This document shows positions 43,885-53,410 of a stretch of 64,000 nt of DNA, one piece after another. The position numbers were made by a program, and so were the translations under genes. The notes below the pieces were generated by a model. It was not told the origin of the DNA. It was given only the letters and a program-made list of their open reading frames with translations, and made no database searches. The stretch is from GCA-2712985 sp964515905 (GTDB lineage: Bacteria > Pseudomonadota > Alphaproteobacteria > UBA7887): NCBI GenBank assembly GCA_964515905.1, contig CAZEWK010000089.1, positions 93,453 to 157,452 of the forward strand, read 5' to 3'. The first letter of the stretch is position 1. The number at the start of each line of letters is the position of its first letter.

Positions 43885-44085
43885 CTAACCATTCCGAAGA
43901 AAGTTGCGCTTTACAATCTTGGAGTCTGGAGCCGCCATCGTGGTAGAATGACGTGCATTTCGAAGGAATTTATTCGTTCGCTTGATCATACCATGTTGCT
44001 TCCCGGCATGGCTCATACGAACCTTACCGGTGGCAGTAAGAGTAAATCTTTTTTTTGCGCTGGATTTAGTCTTAACCTTTGGCAT
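43885..44085 (-). CDS. rpmI: Ribosomal protein bL35
   Basis: A 66-residue basic 50S protein, starting MPKVKTKSSAKKRFTLTATG and containing KVRMSHAGKQHGMIKRTNK. Size and sequence are typical. It sits between infC and rplT in the conserved order. The 120-base infC-rpmI gap holds two similar stretches (CCGCTATAACC and CCGCTATAAACC) that could be part of a leader structure. Confidence 0.98.
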   Translation of the reverse strand: MPKVKTKSSAKKRFTLTATGKVRMSHAGKQHGMIKRTNKFLRNARHSTTMAAPDSKIVKRNFLRNG

Positions 44086-44205
44086 TTTTTACTCGTATAA
44101 TCATTTGATACGTTGGGCCAACTCTTTAACCAAGAGAGCGCCGGTTTATAGCGGGATGGCGCCCCCTTGGCAAGGTTATAGCGGAATATTTTGAGACAAG
44201 CATTA

Positions 44206-44742
44206 CTAACGTGGTGCTACTACCATAGTCATCTGCCGACCTTCTAATTTAGGCATCTGCTCCACTTTCGATACCTCATCAAGATCTACTTTTACTCTCA
44301 TCAGTACATCCATACCGAGTTCTTGATGCGCCATCTCACGACCCCGAAACCGCATCGTAACCTTTACCTTGTCGCCTGCCCCCAAAAATTTTGTTATGGC
44401 CCGCATTTTAACATCATAATCATGGGCATCTATACCAGGTCTCATCTTGATTTCTTTGACGGTAAACGTCTTTTGTTTTTTGCGCGCCTGGCTATCCCGT
44501 TTTTGGGCCTGATACTTGAATTTTCCGTAATCAAGTATTTTACAAACGGGCGGCGCCGCATTCGGGGACACCTCTACCAGGTCAAGCCCTGACTGTTTTG
44601 CCCGTTCCAGCGCATCTTGCACTGACAAAACACCTAACATTTCTCCATTTTCGTCGACCAAACGGACAGATGATACGCCAATCTGATCATTTACCCTGGG
44701 GCCCTCCCTAACTGGTGGGGCAGGTTGTTGGAATCTAGCTAT
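44206..44742 (-). CDS. infC: Translation initiation factor IF-3 with an AUA start codon
   Basis: IF-3 proofreads start codons and splits ribosomes. The conserved N-terminal domain begins RVNDQIGVSSVRLVDENG, and the C-terminal domain includes VKEIKMRPGIDAHDYDVK and FRGREMAHQELG. No ATG, GTG or TTG exists upstream of RVNDQI; the first TTG (44661) would cut 27 residues off, including the conserved start. An in-frame stop (TAG, 44745-44743) sits directly before ATA 44742-44740, and GGAGG lies seven bases before that ATA. The protein would thus start (M)ARFQQPAPPVREGPRVNDQ and have 178 residues. Rare starts on infC allow IF-3 to repress itself. Confidence 0.92.
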   Translation of the reverse strand: MARFQQPAPPVREGPRVNDQIGVSSVRLVDENGEMLGVLSVQDALERAKQSGLDLVEVSPNAAPPVCKILDYGKFKYQAQKRDSQARKKQKTFTVKEIKMRPGIDAHDYDVKMRAITKFLGAGDKVKVTMRFRGREMAHQELGMDVLMRVKVDLDEVSKVEQMPKLEGRQMTMVVAPR

Positions 44743-44754
44743 CTATCGACCTCC
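44740..44754 (-). promoter_or_regulatory. infC: Ribosome binding site and AUA start of infC
   Basis: GGAGG (44754-44750), seven bases of spacer containing an in-frame TAG, then ATA (44742-44740). This is the only site able to give the full conserved N-terminus. Noncanonical infC starts are known to be sensitive to IF-3 discrimination, which gives negative feedback. Confidence 0.85.
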
Positions 44755-44866
44755 TCTATTACTATAACTTGATTAACAACATGCATCCAAAGAAAATCAC
44801 TCACTTATCAACGATATAGACTGACTGAAACCCCTTTGGACACCTTATTTTGACCTATTCTATTGT

Positions 44867-46801
44867 TCACGACGGTGGCATTGCCATGTCCGAAAGTGTA
44901 ACAACCGCACGATCAAGCGCAAGCACTTCCTGTTTTTTCCCCCCAAGCCAACGAAGCGAAACGGTATCTTCTGCTGCTTCCCTACTCCCGACAACAAGAA
45001 TTGCTGGAATTTTTCCAGCCGTATGCTCGCGCACCTTATAATTTATAGTTTCATTGCGAAGATCAATCTCTGATCGGAGACCCGCTTTTGTAAGTGCATC
45101 ATGCACCGCCAAAGCGTGCTGATCTGCCTCATTTGTTATAGTTGCAACAACAGTCTGAATTGGCGCCAACCATAGCGGCATACGGCCCGCATAGTGCTCA
45201 ATCAGAATACCTATGAAACGCTCAAAGGATCCTAAAATCGCACGATGTAACATTACCGGCGCACTTTTACTGCCATCTTCCCTGACATAACTTGCGTTTA
45301 ATCTCTTTGGCAAAACAAAATCCACCTGCAATGTCCCACACTGCCAATCACGACCAATAGCATCCCTTAGAACGAATTCGAGTTTTGGACCGTAAAAAGC
45401 CCCTTCCCCCGGGTTGAGGCTATAGTTCAGATCCGTTTGTTCCAAAGCTCTACGCAGAGCTTTTTCAGCCCGATCCCACGTACTATCGTCACCGGCGCGT
45501 TTCTCAGGACGATCTGAAAATTTTACCAGTACTTCCTCAAAACCAAAGTCCTTATATATGCTCAGCAGTAGTTCACAAAAGTTAGCGGTCTCCTGATTGA
45601 CCTGTTCCTCGGTACAGAAGATATGTGCATCGTCTTGCACAAATGCACGAACCCTCATCAGGCCATGAAGGGCGCCAGAAGGTTCGTTCCGGTGACAAGA
45701 CCCGAACTCTGCAATTCGGAGCGGCAGATCCTTATAACTTTTCAAGCCTTGCCTAAAAATTTGAACATGGCCAGGGCAATTCATTGGCTTGAGTGCCAAA
45801 ATTCTATCTTCTGATTCAGCAGTAAACATATGCTCACGGAATTTTTCCCAGTGACCTGATTTTTCCCACAAGGAACGGTCAATCAGTTGGGGAGTCCGCA
45901 CCTCAAAATAGTTCTCTCTTTCTAGACGCCGACGCATATACGACTCGATCACTCGGTATAGGGTCCAACCCTTAGCGTGCCAGAATACGCTGCCCGTCGC
46001 TTCTTCTTGGATGTGAAAAAGATCTGATTCCCGGCCCAATCGACGATGGTCACGGAGCTCTGCCTCTTCTAAGCGACGCAAATATCCCTTTAAATCTTTT
46101 TCGTTAGTCCATGCAGTGCCGTATATTCGCTGTAGCATCTCATTGTCACTATTACCACGCCAGTATGCCCCAGAAATTTTCATGAGCTTGAAGAAATTGC
46201 CTAGTTTGCCAGTGGATGGCAGATGCGGACCTCTACACAAATCTACAAAATCACCCTGCTTATAAATTGTTATCTCCTCTTGCTCAGGAAGATCTCGTAT
46301 GATTTCCGCTTTATATTTCTCACCAACGGATAAAAAATACTCCGCTGCATCCTGACGCTCCCACACCTCCCTAGTAATTTCTTCGTCACGAAGTACGATT
46401 TCATGCATTCGCTGTTCTAAAAGCTCTAAATCTGCCAGTGCAAACGGCTCTTCGCGGGCAAAATCATAGTAAAATCCGTCCTCAATAACGGGTCCTATCG
46501 TTACTTGAATGTCGGGCCAAAGCTCTTTTGCCGCCTCTGCTAGAACATGGGCAGCATCATGACGTAATAACTCCAGCGCTTCGGTATCTTTGCTTGTAAT
46601 AATACTGACTGCAGCATCATCTTGGATTCTCGTCGACAGATCTACCAGATTACTATTAACTCGAGCAGCCAGCGCGGCCTTCGCTAACCCAGGACCGATA
46701 TCTCTTGCAACCTCTGAGATTGAAATACCCCTAGTGTAGTTTCGGGTAGACCCATCCGGCAGTGATACGGCGATTTCTGTTAGATTATCTTTTTCTGTCA
46801 C
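44867..46801 (-). CDS. thrS: Threonyl-tRNA synthetase
   Basis: A 644-residue class II synthetase. Domains in order: TGS (about 1-65), editing domain with HDAAHVLAEAAKELWP (about 78-93) and CRGPHLPSTGKLGNF (about 187-201), catalytic core with the zinc cysteine in LKPMNCPGHVQIFR and motif 3 APVMLHRAILGSFERFIG, and the anticodon-binding domain (APIQTVVATI onward). It starts at GTG with AGGG upstream. It heads thrS-infC-rpmI-rplT-pheS-pheT. Its cognate tRNA-Thr(CGU) at 8 kb carries the intron. Confidence 0.97.
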   Translation of the reverse strand: MTEKDNLTEIAVSLPDGSTRNYTRGISISEVARDIGPGLAKAALAARVNSNLVDLSTRIQDDAAVSIITSKDTEALELLRHDAAHVLAEAAKELWPDIQVTIGPVIEDGFYYDFAREEPFALADLELLEQRMHEIVLRDEEITREVWERQDAAEYFLSVGEKYKAEIIRDLPEQEEITIYKQGDFVDLCRGPHLPSTGKLGNFFKLMKISGAYWRGNSDNEMLQRIYGTAWTNEKDLKGYLRRLEEAELRDHRRLGRESDLFHIQEEATGSVFWHAKGWTLYRVIESYMRRRLERENYFEVRTPQLIDRSLWEKSGHWEKFREHMFTAESEDRILALKPMNCPGHVQIFRQGLKSYKDLPLRIAEFGSCHRNEPSGALHGLMRVRAFVQDDAHIFCTEEQVNQETANFCELLLSIYKDFGFEEVLVKFSDRPEKRAGDDSTWDRAEKALRRALEQTDLNYSLNPGEGAFYGPKLEFVLRDAIGRDWQCGTLQVDFVLPKRLNASYVREDGSKSAPVMLHRAILGSFERFIGILIEHYAGRMPLWLAPIQTVVATITNEADQHALAVHDALTKAGLRSEIDLRNETINYKVREHTAGKIPAILVVGSREAAEDTVSLRWLGGKKQEVLALDRAVVTLSDMAMPPS

Positions 46802-46854
46802 TATTAACCCTAATTTTGCTGGAAGAACTCAACGAGAAATCTGGGATTGTCGCT

Positions 46855-47799
46855 TTAATTTGGAGACTCAAAATGTTGTACGGCCTCCCAAACTACTTGC
46901 AAAGATAGATTTTTAATATGACTCCTCTCCAATGTCTCTAGTACTTTTACTTTTAAGCCCCGAGGCGCGCACAAACTAGGATCGGACCCACCACCAAATA
47001 AAACAAGGGTTGGTGCACCACTCGCAGCAACTATATGCATTGGACCCGTATCATTCCCGACCGCAATATGACTGCATCTCGCCAGCGTTGCAACTTGACC
47101 TAAACTAGTTTCCCCAGCCAGCTGAACAACTTCCGGAGCATTTTTTGCAATCGCCTGCTGTAGTTCTAACTCTGTCGCATCACCGATTAGGCAAACCTGC
47201 ATTCCCGACTTGATGAATCTATTAGCTAAACTGGAAAAGCAAGCAACTGGCCACCGCTTGTCTTTACGATTTTTTGCACCGCCCGGTACCAACAAAGCTC
47301 GTTTACCGGATAGATCTAGACTCGTAATATCACCTCTTAACCAATTCACGTCTATCCCGTACACTTTATTTATGCCAGCCATCTTTAGTTGTTCTGCCTG
47401 TCGCTCAATTGTGTGCATTGAATTTCGCAACGGATTACTATGCGGATGTGAGCAACCACTCACGATACCAGACCATTCTGGACGGCCTCCTGAGGAAAAA
47501 TGCCGGAAATACCAACCAGACCGGTCGGACGTCTGCAAATCATATATACGACCAAAACCGCCGCTGACCAACTGACGTCGGAGTAGTAACCAGCTTTTGA
47601 TTCGGTACCAAGGTACTCGATCATCTACCCATATCTCGTCAAACCAACCAGTTTCACTGGCGAGTGATGCAAACGATTCCGTCGTCAGGAGTGTAATATG
47701 TGAGCCGGAATGGTATTTCCTAATAGATTTAAACGGACCAGTAGCCTGAATAAAGTCACCCAGCGCACCATGCTTAATGACAAGAATTTTAGGACTCAT
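46855..47799 (-). CDS. Glycosyltransferase family 9 (heptosyltransferase-like)
   Basis: A 314-residue GT9 protein. The N-terminus ILVIKHGALGDFIQATGPFK matches the acceptor-side GxLGD motif; LLVPGGAKNRKDKRWP near 172 and HIAVGNDTGPMHIVAASGAP near 248-267 are the nucleotide-sugar-binding signatures. Family members add heptose to the lipopolysaccharide inner core. The stop of the upstream GT4 gene overlaps its start, so the two are cotranslated. Confidence 0.9.
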   Translation of the reverse strand: MSPKILVIKHGALGDFIQATGPFKSIRKYHSGSHITLLTTESFASLASETGWFDEIWVDDRVPWYRIKSWLLLRRQLVSGGFGRIYDLQTSDRSGWYFRHFSSGGRPEWSGIVSGCSHPHSNPLRNSMHTIERQAEQLKMAGINKVYGIDVNWLRGDITSLDLSGKRALLVPGGAKNRKDKRWPVACFSSLANRFIKSGMQVCLIGDATELELQQAIAKNAPEVVQLAGETSLGQVATLARCSHIAVGNDTGPMHIVAASGAPTLVLFGGGSDPSLCAPRGLKVKVLETLERSHIKNLSLQVVWEAVQHFESPN

Positions 47800-48973
47800 T
47801 TTCAGTCCTTATATCAACCTCCCTCAAGACATCCGCATACATTTTCAAAGTCGACCGCTTCATATTTTCTAATGTGAAAGAGTCACTAACATGCGCGATG
47901 GCTTCCTGCGCTAATTTTTCGCGTTCTCCGGATGTCAACGCAAGGCCTCGTCCAAGGGCTTCAGCAAGACTGTTTGGATCTCCTGGTTTAAAGACCCAAC
48001 CAGTTTTACCATGGCGAATAGTCTCACGAGATGCCCCATGATCGCTTGCCAACACCGGCCGACCCATTGCCTGGGCCTCCACAATTACGCGTCCAAACGC
48101 CTCGGGATCTGTAGAAGCAGAAACAACCAGATCAGAAAGCATGTAAGCTGCAGGCATATCTCGGCAATGACCGCATAACATTACTATTTCTTCCAATCCA
48201 CTCCGTCGAATGAAGGCCTCGATTTCTTCGCGATATCGGTTTCGGCCTTGATCATCTCCCACAATGAGACATCTAACATCTCGACGCCCCAAAATCGCTA
48301 ATGCTTCGATCAACAGTTTTTGCCCTTTCCATCTAGCTAACCTGCCGGGCATCATTATCACAGGAATGGGATTAGTAAGGCGCCAATTACTTGCCAATGT
48401 TATGATCCGCTCCGGACTCACATTTGTGGGAGCAAATAAATTCGTGTCGATACCTCGATAAACCACCCGAATCCGGTCGTCGTGGACCCCATATACATTT
48501 CTAATATGGTCTGCGATGAAATGTGAAATAGCAATTACACCATCACCTAATGTCATTACTTTGTTATAGTGTCTTTTCAGAATTGAGTTGTGGCCATACG
48601 TTCCATGGAATGTCGTGACAAATGGCCTCTGCGACTGCCGAGCGGCAAAAAACGAACTCCAAGCGGGAGCCCGACTGCGAGCGTGCACTAAATCAACACG
48701 TTCCTGAACGATTAGCTGGCGTATACGTGTCACATTAGAACTCATCACGATGGGATTCTTGCTAGCTACTGGCATTTTGATGTGGCGTGCGCCCAGTCGC
48801 TCAAGTTCCCGCACCCCAGGCCCACCCTCAGATGCCACTAAAGCGGTCCAGCCTTTTTCCACCTGGGCCGTCGCCACGTCGATTGCACCACGGACTACAC
48901 CACCGGCTCCCATATGAGGCAAAACTTGTAGGACAACCTTGGAACTACTATTGCTGCTAACCATCAATGCCAT
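47789..48973 (-). CDS. Glycosyltransferase family 4
   Basis: A 394-residue GT-B fold transferase. The N-terminal part has LPHMGAGGVVRGAIDVA and the C-terminal part has the GT4 signature DPEAFGRVIVEAQAMGRPVLA (E-x7-E, about residues 285-305; motif EAFGRVIVE). VVYRGIDTNLF near 180 begins the donor-binding domain. It likely adds a sugar to lipopolysaccharide or another envelope glycan, together with the overlapping GT9. The specificity is not readable. AAGG seven bases before the ATG supports the start. Confidence 0.88.
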   Translation of the reverse strand: MALMVSSNSSSKVVLQVLPHMGAGGVVRGAIDVATAQVEKGWTALVASEGGPGVRELERLGARHIKMPVASKNPIVMSSNVTRIRQLIVQERVDLVHARSRAPAWSSFFAARQSQRPFVTTFHGTYGHNSILKRHYNKVMTLGDGVIAISHFIADHIRNVYGVHDDRIRVVYRGIDTNLFAPTNVSPERIITLASNWRLTNPIPVIMMPGRLARWKGQKLLIEALAILGRRDVRCLIVGDDQGRNRYREEIEAFIRRSGLEEIVMLCGHCRDMPAAYMLSDLVVSASTDPEAFGRVIVEAQAMGRPVLASDHGASRETIRHGKTGWVFKPGDPNSLAEALGRGLALTSGEREKLAQEAIAHVSDSFTLENMKRSTLKMYADVLREVDIRTENES

Positions 48974-49031
48974 AATAATACCTTTACAGATTCACTTCAT
49001 TAAAACTTCATTTCCGGAAAACATAACAAAG

Positions 49032-49781
49032 ATGCAAAAACCGTTTAAAGGTACTATCTCCAGTACTAATGGCAAACAAATAGCCTATGTAAAAACAGTT
49101 GGCAAAAACCCCGGTATAATGTTCTTTGGCGGTTATAAGTCCGATATGACAGGCACTAAGGCTTTAGCTCTCGAAATGCTATGTGCCGAAATTGGTCATA
49201 GTTACGTACGATTTGATTATAGTGGGCATGGTGCGTCCGGAGGCACCTTTGAAGAAGGAACGATCGGCACGTGGGCTGCCGAAGCCTTGTCTGTCTTTGA
49301 TACTATAACTGAGGGACCACAAATACTTGTCGGATCAAGCATGGGTGGCTGGATAATGCTGATCGTTGCCTTAGCCCGAATAAAAAGAATTCATGGGCTG
49401 ATAGGAATTGCGCCGGCAGTGGATTTTACCAAACGGCTCTTAGAGGAAGAGCTCTCCAATGACCAGCTAAATATTTTACAGACCACCGGCATCCTGGCTC
49501 TTGCGTCGCCATATTCGGAAGAAGCTTATACGTTTACTCACGCCCTATTGCATGAAGGTGCTAACCACATCCTTCTAGATCGTCCAATCGCGCTTAGTTG
49601 TCCGATCCGACTACTACACGGCGTTAAAGACGAATCAGTTTCCTGGGAAGTCTCCAATCGTTTAATGTCCACAGTTACCAGCGATGACGTGGAAATAAGA
49701 CTAATAAAAAATGGCGATCACCGTCTAAGCACCAACAATGATATTCTACGCATGAGAGATACGGTATTAGAATTAATTTAA
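49032..49781 (+). CDS. Alpha/beta hydrolase (serine esterase-like)
   Basis: A 249-residue hydrolase. The nucleophile Ser lies in LVGSSMGGWIM, with the oxyanion region MFFGGYKSDMTGTKA near the N-terminus, Asp in LHGVKDESVSW and His in NGDHRLSTNND. It resembles the short BAAT/carboxylesterase-like hydrolases common in alphaproteobacteria (human ABHD10 relatives). The frame is open to 48939, but that would overlap the divergent GT4 coding region, so Met at 49032 is preferred. Its Shine-Dalgarno is weak. Confidence 0.82.
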   Translation: MQKPFKGTISSTNGKQIAYVKTVGKNPGIMFFGGYKSDMTGTKALALEMLCAEIGHSYVRFDYSGHGASGGTFEEGTIGTWAAEALSVFDTITEGPQILVGSSMGGWIMLIVALARIKRIHGLIGIAPAVDFTKRLLEEELSNDQLNILQTTGILALASPYSEEAYTFTHALLHEGANHILLDRPIALSCPIRLLHGVKDESVSWEVSNRLMSTVTSDDVEIRLIKNGDHRLSTNNDILRMRDTVLELI

Positions 49782-49815
49782 ATGCCCACACACTAATTAG
49801 TGCACAAGACGAACC

Positions 49816-49835
49816 AACGAGCACTTTCTCGTTTT
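49816..49835 (+). terminator. Weak candidate terminator
   Basis: A 6-bp stem AACGAG/CTCGTT with a six-base loop is followed by TT. It lies 35 bases after the hydrolase stop, between convergent genes. The stem is short, so this is tentative. Confidence 0.3.
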
Positions 49836-49898
49836 AGGCAGTAATCTAATCAATTGTTATATCGGCTTTAAGCTTGGCTGAAATAAATTCTCCCGAAC

Positions 49899-50786
49899 TT
49901 ATATCAAGGACTGAAGTCCTTCCCGATAAGTTGGGTACGACAACACGACCTTTAATTTAGTTTTTATTTTTTTATTACTAACCCTCCTACTATCAGCCCA
50001 AAAGGATTTGGCAATAGGAGACATACTCTCTGCAGCATCTGTAAAAGCGGTTAAACCAGGAGCCGATACGCCTAGTAACTTGCAAGCAAAACTGACAACA
50101 TCCTCCTGGGCTGCCGGTTCATCATCGCATACATTATAAATTTCGTTCTTAATCGGTTGGTTCATCGACAAACACAAAGTGGCGTTGATATCTTTTAGGT
50201 GAATTCGTGAAAAAACGTGCCCCTCTTTATGAATACGGCGAGCTTTCCCGGAACGAATCTTTACTATTACGTTGCGATGAGGTCCATAAATACCAGCCAG
50301 TCGAAATATCTGAACATTCTGACCAGTCGCTTGTCCAATCTGCAGCCATGCACCTTCGGCATGGATTCTTCGCTGTGCACGATCGCTTATTGCCAGCAAG
50401 GCAGATTCTTCGTCCACTTGCCTGCCATCCCAATTTCCGTAAACACCGGTCGTGGATAGATAGCCAATCCATTCAACTTCTTTAGCATTCCGGATCTGTT
50501 CCTCGTGGAATGCTAACACTGGATCCCCAGTAGAATCAGGTGGAATTGAACACAAAATAAAGTTAGCATCAGCAATTGCTCGACCAACAGCATTACCAGG
50601 TTTCTTTCCATCAAAAATACAGGACTCAATCCCTTTGGCCCAAAGAAGGTTTTGTCGCTCCCTCGATCTACAAGTGCCGGCCACTGTCCATCCCTTTGCC
50701 TTTAGGTCAACTGCAAGGGCTGTTGCGACATATCCCAACCCAAACACAAAAAGTTTTTTTGAATTATTATTTTTCACTAGCACCAC
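49899..50786 (-). CDS. NAD-dependent epimerase/SDR family protein, YeeZ-like
   Basis: A 295-residue extended short-chain dehydrogenase. The nucleotide-binding start is KLFVFGLGYVATALAVDLKA. GYLSTTGVYGNWDGRQVDEE near 107-126 supplies the Ser and Tyr-containing active-site region, and FRLAGIYGPHRN near 158-169 is typical. The group (E. coli YeeZ) has no established substrate. It reads opposite to the hydrolase and converges with it. Confidence 0.8.
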   Translation of the reverse strand: MVLVKNNNSKKLFVFGLGYVATALAVDLKAKGWTVAGTCRSRERQNLLWAKGIESCIFDGKKPGNAVGRAIADANFILCSIPPDSTGDPVLAFHEEQIRNAKEVEWIGYLSTTGVYGNWDGRQVDEESALLAISDRAQRRIHAEGAWLQIGQATGQNVQIFRLAGIYGPHRNVIVKIRSGKARRIHKEGHVFSRIHLKDINATLCLSMNQPIKNEIYNVCDDEPAAQEDVVSFACKLLGVSAPGLTAFTDAAESMSPIAKSFWADSRRVSNKKIKTKLKVVLSYPTYREGLQSLI

Positions 50787-50927
50787 CGAGTTATTTCAGT
50801 TGTTCGTGTTTGCCAAAATATTACGGCCTTCGTATTAATTTCCCCATGAATAAAATTAATTATTAATTCGCAACAGCGAGTGTTAATAAAAATTTAACAT
50901 TGATACCGAATCATTCTTTTTTCCAAC

Positions 50928-52031
50928 TTACTCCCACTCCCCAACAACCTCCGGATCTCGTTCTTCAGCAAGATAGCGTCCCCTATTCTTGGTAAATTCA
51001 TCAGATGATACTAGACGTCGCCAAGCCCAAACGGCCATACCTCGCACTAAGGGGGACGAATCGCGGAATAACGACGAAGCAACTGAGGCAAGGGAAGAAT
51101 TGCCACTGTTTCCAAGTGCAACCAAGACATTGCGAATGAACCGATCTCGACCTATACGCTTGATCGGAGAACCTGAAAACATAAGCCTAAATTCTTCATC
51201 GTTTAAGGTAGCCATATTTCTGAGATCTGGAGCCAATAATGACTTTCGGCTAAGCAGTTTTAGTTCCCGAGTCCGTTGGGCAAACTTATTCCATGGACAC
51301 ACCGCTAAACAATCGTCGCACCCAAATATCCGGTTCCCAATTGCCTGGCGAAACTGTTTTGCTATCTGACCCTTATGTTCAATCGTTAGATAAGAAATAC
51401 ACCTTGTAGCATCCAACTGATAGGGCTCTGGAAACGCATTTGTGGGACATACATCTAGGCAACTTCGACAAGATCCACAGCTATCTTCCCCCCTTTGATC
51501 TGAAGGAATATCTAGTGTCGTAAAAATTACCCCCAAAAATGTCCATGAGCCGAATTCTCTCGACACCAAATTTGTGTGTTTACCCTGCCACCCCAATCCA
51601 GCAGCTGCGGCAAGTGGTTTTTCCATCACCGCGGCCGTATCCACAAACACCTTCACATCAGCAGAGTATGAATTTGCCATCCACAGCCCTAGTTGTTTCA
51701 GTCTTCCCTTAACTATCTGGTGATAATCTCGGTTTCGCGCATATACCGATATTGATCCGATATTAGTATTGGATAAATTGCTTAGTGGGTTGCTTCCTTG
51801 CCCATAATTCTTTGCAACCACAATTACACTTTTTGTGCTAGGCCATAACACCAATGGATTAGCTCGGCGTTCAACATTTTTTGAAAGCCAATGCATATCG
51901 CCATGCCTGCCCAATTCCACAAATTTCCTCAGCATACGCCCCGCCCAATCTAATCCTGACGGCTTTGTGAAACCAACCTGATCAAATCCTATGGCGTGCG
52001 CCTGTTGGTAGATTTCCTGTTTTAGACTCAT
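50928..52031 (-). CDS. queG: Epoxyqueuosine reductase
   Basis: A 367-residue cobalamin- and iron-sulfur-dependent enzyme for the last step of queuosine synthesis in tRNA wobble position 34. It starts with LKQEIYQQAHAIGFDQVGFT. Two 4Fe-4S motifs are visible: CGSCRSCLDVCPTNAF (about 184-199) and CDDCLAVCPWNKFA (about 238-251). The C-terminal HEAT-like region carries RFIRNVLVALGNSGN. Together with truA it represents tRNA modification in this window. Confidence 0.95.
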   Translation of the reverse strand: MSLKQEIYQQAHAIGFDQVGFTKPSGLDWAGRMLRKFVELGRHGDMHWLSKNVERRANPLVLWPSTKSVIVVAKNYGQGSNPLSNLSNTNIGSISVYARNRDYHQIVKGRLKQLGLWMANSYSADVKVFVDTAAVMEKPLAAAAGLGWQGKHTNLVSREFGSWTFLGVIFTTLDIPSDQRGEDSCGSCRSCLDVCPTNAFPEPYQLDATRCISYLTIEHKGQIAKQFRQAIGNRIFGCDDCLAVCPWNKFAQRTRELKLLSRKSLLAPDLRNMATLNDEEFRLMFSGSPIKRIGRDRFIRNVLVALGNSGNSSLASVASSLFRDSSPLVRGMAVWAWRRLVSSDEFTKNRGRYLAEERDPEVVGEWE

Positions 52032-52151
52032 TGGATAGTATTTGTTATTTGCATGTTAATTAAGACTTTAAGCATTACTGTCACACGTTCCATCTCTCTG
52101 CGGCATCAAATCCCGCTAAAAGGATGAACTAAACCCAATGAGCCTTTATGC

Positions 52152-53393
52152 CTACTTCCCGATCTCATCCTGCGGTGATACCGATAGAAGATTTTGCATA
52201 TCGAATCCGGTAGGATGTTGAAATACTCTCAAATCAAATGCTGGTAGAGAGGAAAGTAAATGGTCAAAAATATCTGCCTGTATTGCCTCGTATGCCCCCC
52301 AATCTGTATCGTTGGTAAACACGTATAACTCTAATGGCAAACCGTGGGGCGATGGCGGAAGCTGACGCACTAGAAAGGTCATTTCCTTGTGTATTTTGTT
52401 GTTCTCTTTGAGATAAATGTCTATATAAGCACGGAACGTCCCTATATTTGTCAACATCCGCTCATTAAGTCTATGCCCTTCACCAGCCACTGTTGAACTC
52501 GCGTCATCCAGCTCTACTTTTTTCCGGGTTAAATACGCTTTTAGGCGATTCACTTCTGAAAGACGTTCCAAATCTTGTCTATCCAGGAACCTTATGCTTG
52601 TGAGATCAATTAGAATGCTGCGTTTGATTCTCCTGCCGCCCGCCTCTGTCATACCACGCCAGTTTTTAAAAGACTCTTGAATGAGTTTATGCGTTGGAAC
52701 CGTGACAATCGTTTTGTCCCAGTTCTGCACGCGAACTGTGTGCAGCGCTACATCGACTACGTCTCCATCCACTCCTATTTGAGGCATTGCTATCCAGTCC
52801 CCTCGTCGTACCAGATCATACGCCGCAATTTGTATAGACGCTATAATAGATAGGATGGTATCACGAAATACTAAAATTAAGAGTGCTGTAACTGCACCCA
52901 GGCCACTGAGTATTCCCCATGGAGAGATAGCTAGAAGAGTACATATTGCTAGAGCTCCCCCGAGCAGATAAACAACCATATTCAAAAGCTGGACGTAGCC
53001 CTTTATGGGGCGAGCGATCGAAATTTCATATGCCTGATAAATGTCAAGAGCTGCAGCTAGGATACGACTTATAACGATAACGATGTTTATGACAATGTAC
53101 GCAAGTATCACGCGGCCCAATAACTCTGTAGAAAATGTCAGAAATGTTAGGCCAAAATAGAAAACAATCGCAGGCACTAAAAAAGAAATCTGGCCGAATA
53201 CTTTTCGCTTAATAAGGGCATCGTCCCACTTACCCTTAGTTCTAGTGACAGCATGCCTAATCATCTTGAGCACAATCTGACGCACTAGAAAGAAACTTAT
53301 GGCGGCAATAAAAATGAGGGTAACCAACCCCATAGCTGCGTGTATTAAGTTGATATCGGTTAATTGACTTATAACTTCTAGTAGTTCTGTCAT
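52152..53393 (-). CDS. Mechanosensitive ion channel, MscS family (YbdG-like)
   Basis: A 413-residue channel. It begins MTELLEVISQLTDINLIHAA and has about five transmembrane helices; the pore-lining helix and beta domain are ILSGLGAVTALLILVFRDTI and RRGDWIAMPQIGVDGDVVDV. The long C-terminal domain with RSILIDLTSIRFLD is like the miniconductance YbdG group. GGAG lies six bases before ATG 53393; the ATG at 53396 is alternative. The open frame continues to 53624, but that part lies inside the GST gene in another frame and is not real. It protects against osmotic downshock. Confidence 0.9.
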   Translation of the reverse strand: MTELLEVISQLTDINLIHAAMGLVTLIFIAAISFFLVRQIVLKMIRHAVTRTKGKWDDALIKRKVFGQISFLVPAIVFYFGLTFLTFSTELLGRVILAYIVINIVIVISRILAAALDIYQAYEISIARPIKGYVQLLNMVVYLLGGALAICTLLAISPWGILSGLGAVTALLILVFRDTILSIIASIQIAAYDLVRRGDWIAMPQIGVDGDVVDVALHTVRVQNWDKTIVTVPTHKLIQESFKNWRGMTEAGGRRIKRSILIDLTSIRFLDRQDLERLSEVNRLKAYLTRKKVELDDASSTVAGEGHRLNERMLTNIGTFRAYIDIYLKENNKIHKEMTFLVRQLPPSPHGLPLELYVFTNDTDWGAYEAIQADIFDHLLSSLPAFDLRVFQHPTGFDMQNLLSVSPQDEIGK

Positions 53394-53410
53394 CATCGAC
53401 TCCGACACTT

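Noticed and set aside
48939..49031. Upstream extension of the alpha/beta hydrolase
   Set aside because: It overlaps the divergent glycosyltransferase start and encodes a hydrophobic stretch with no counterpart in the family.
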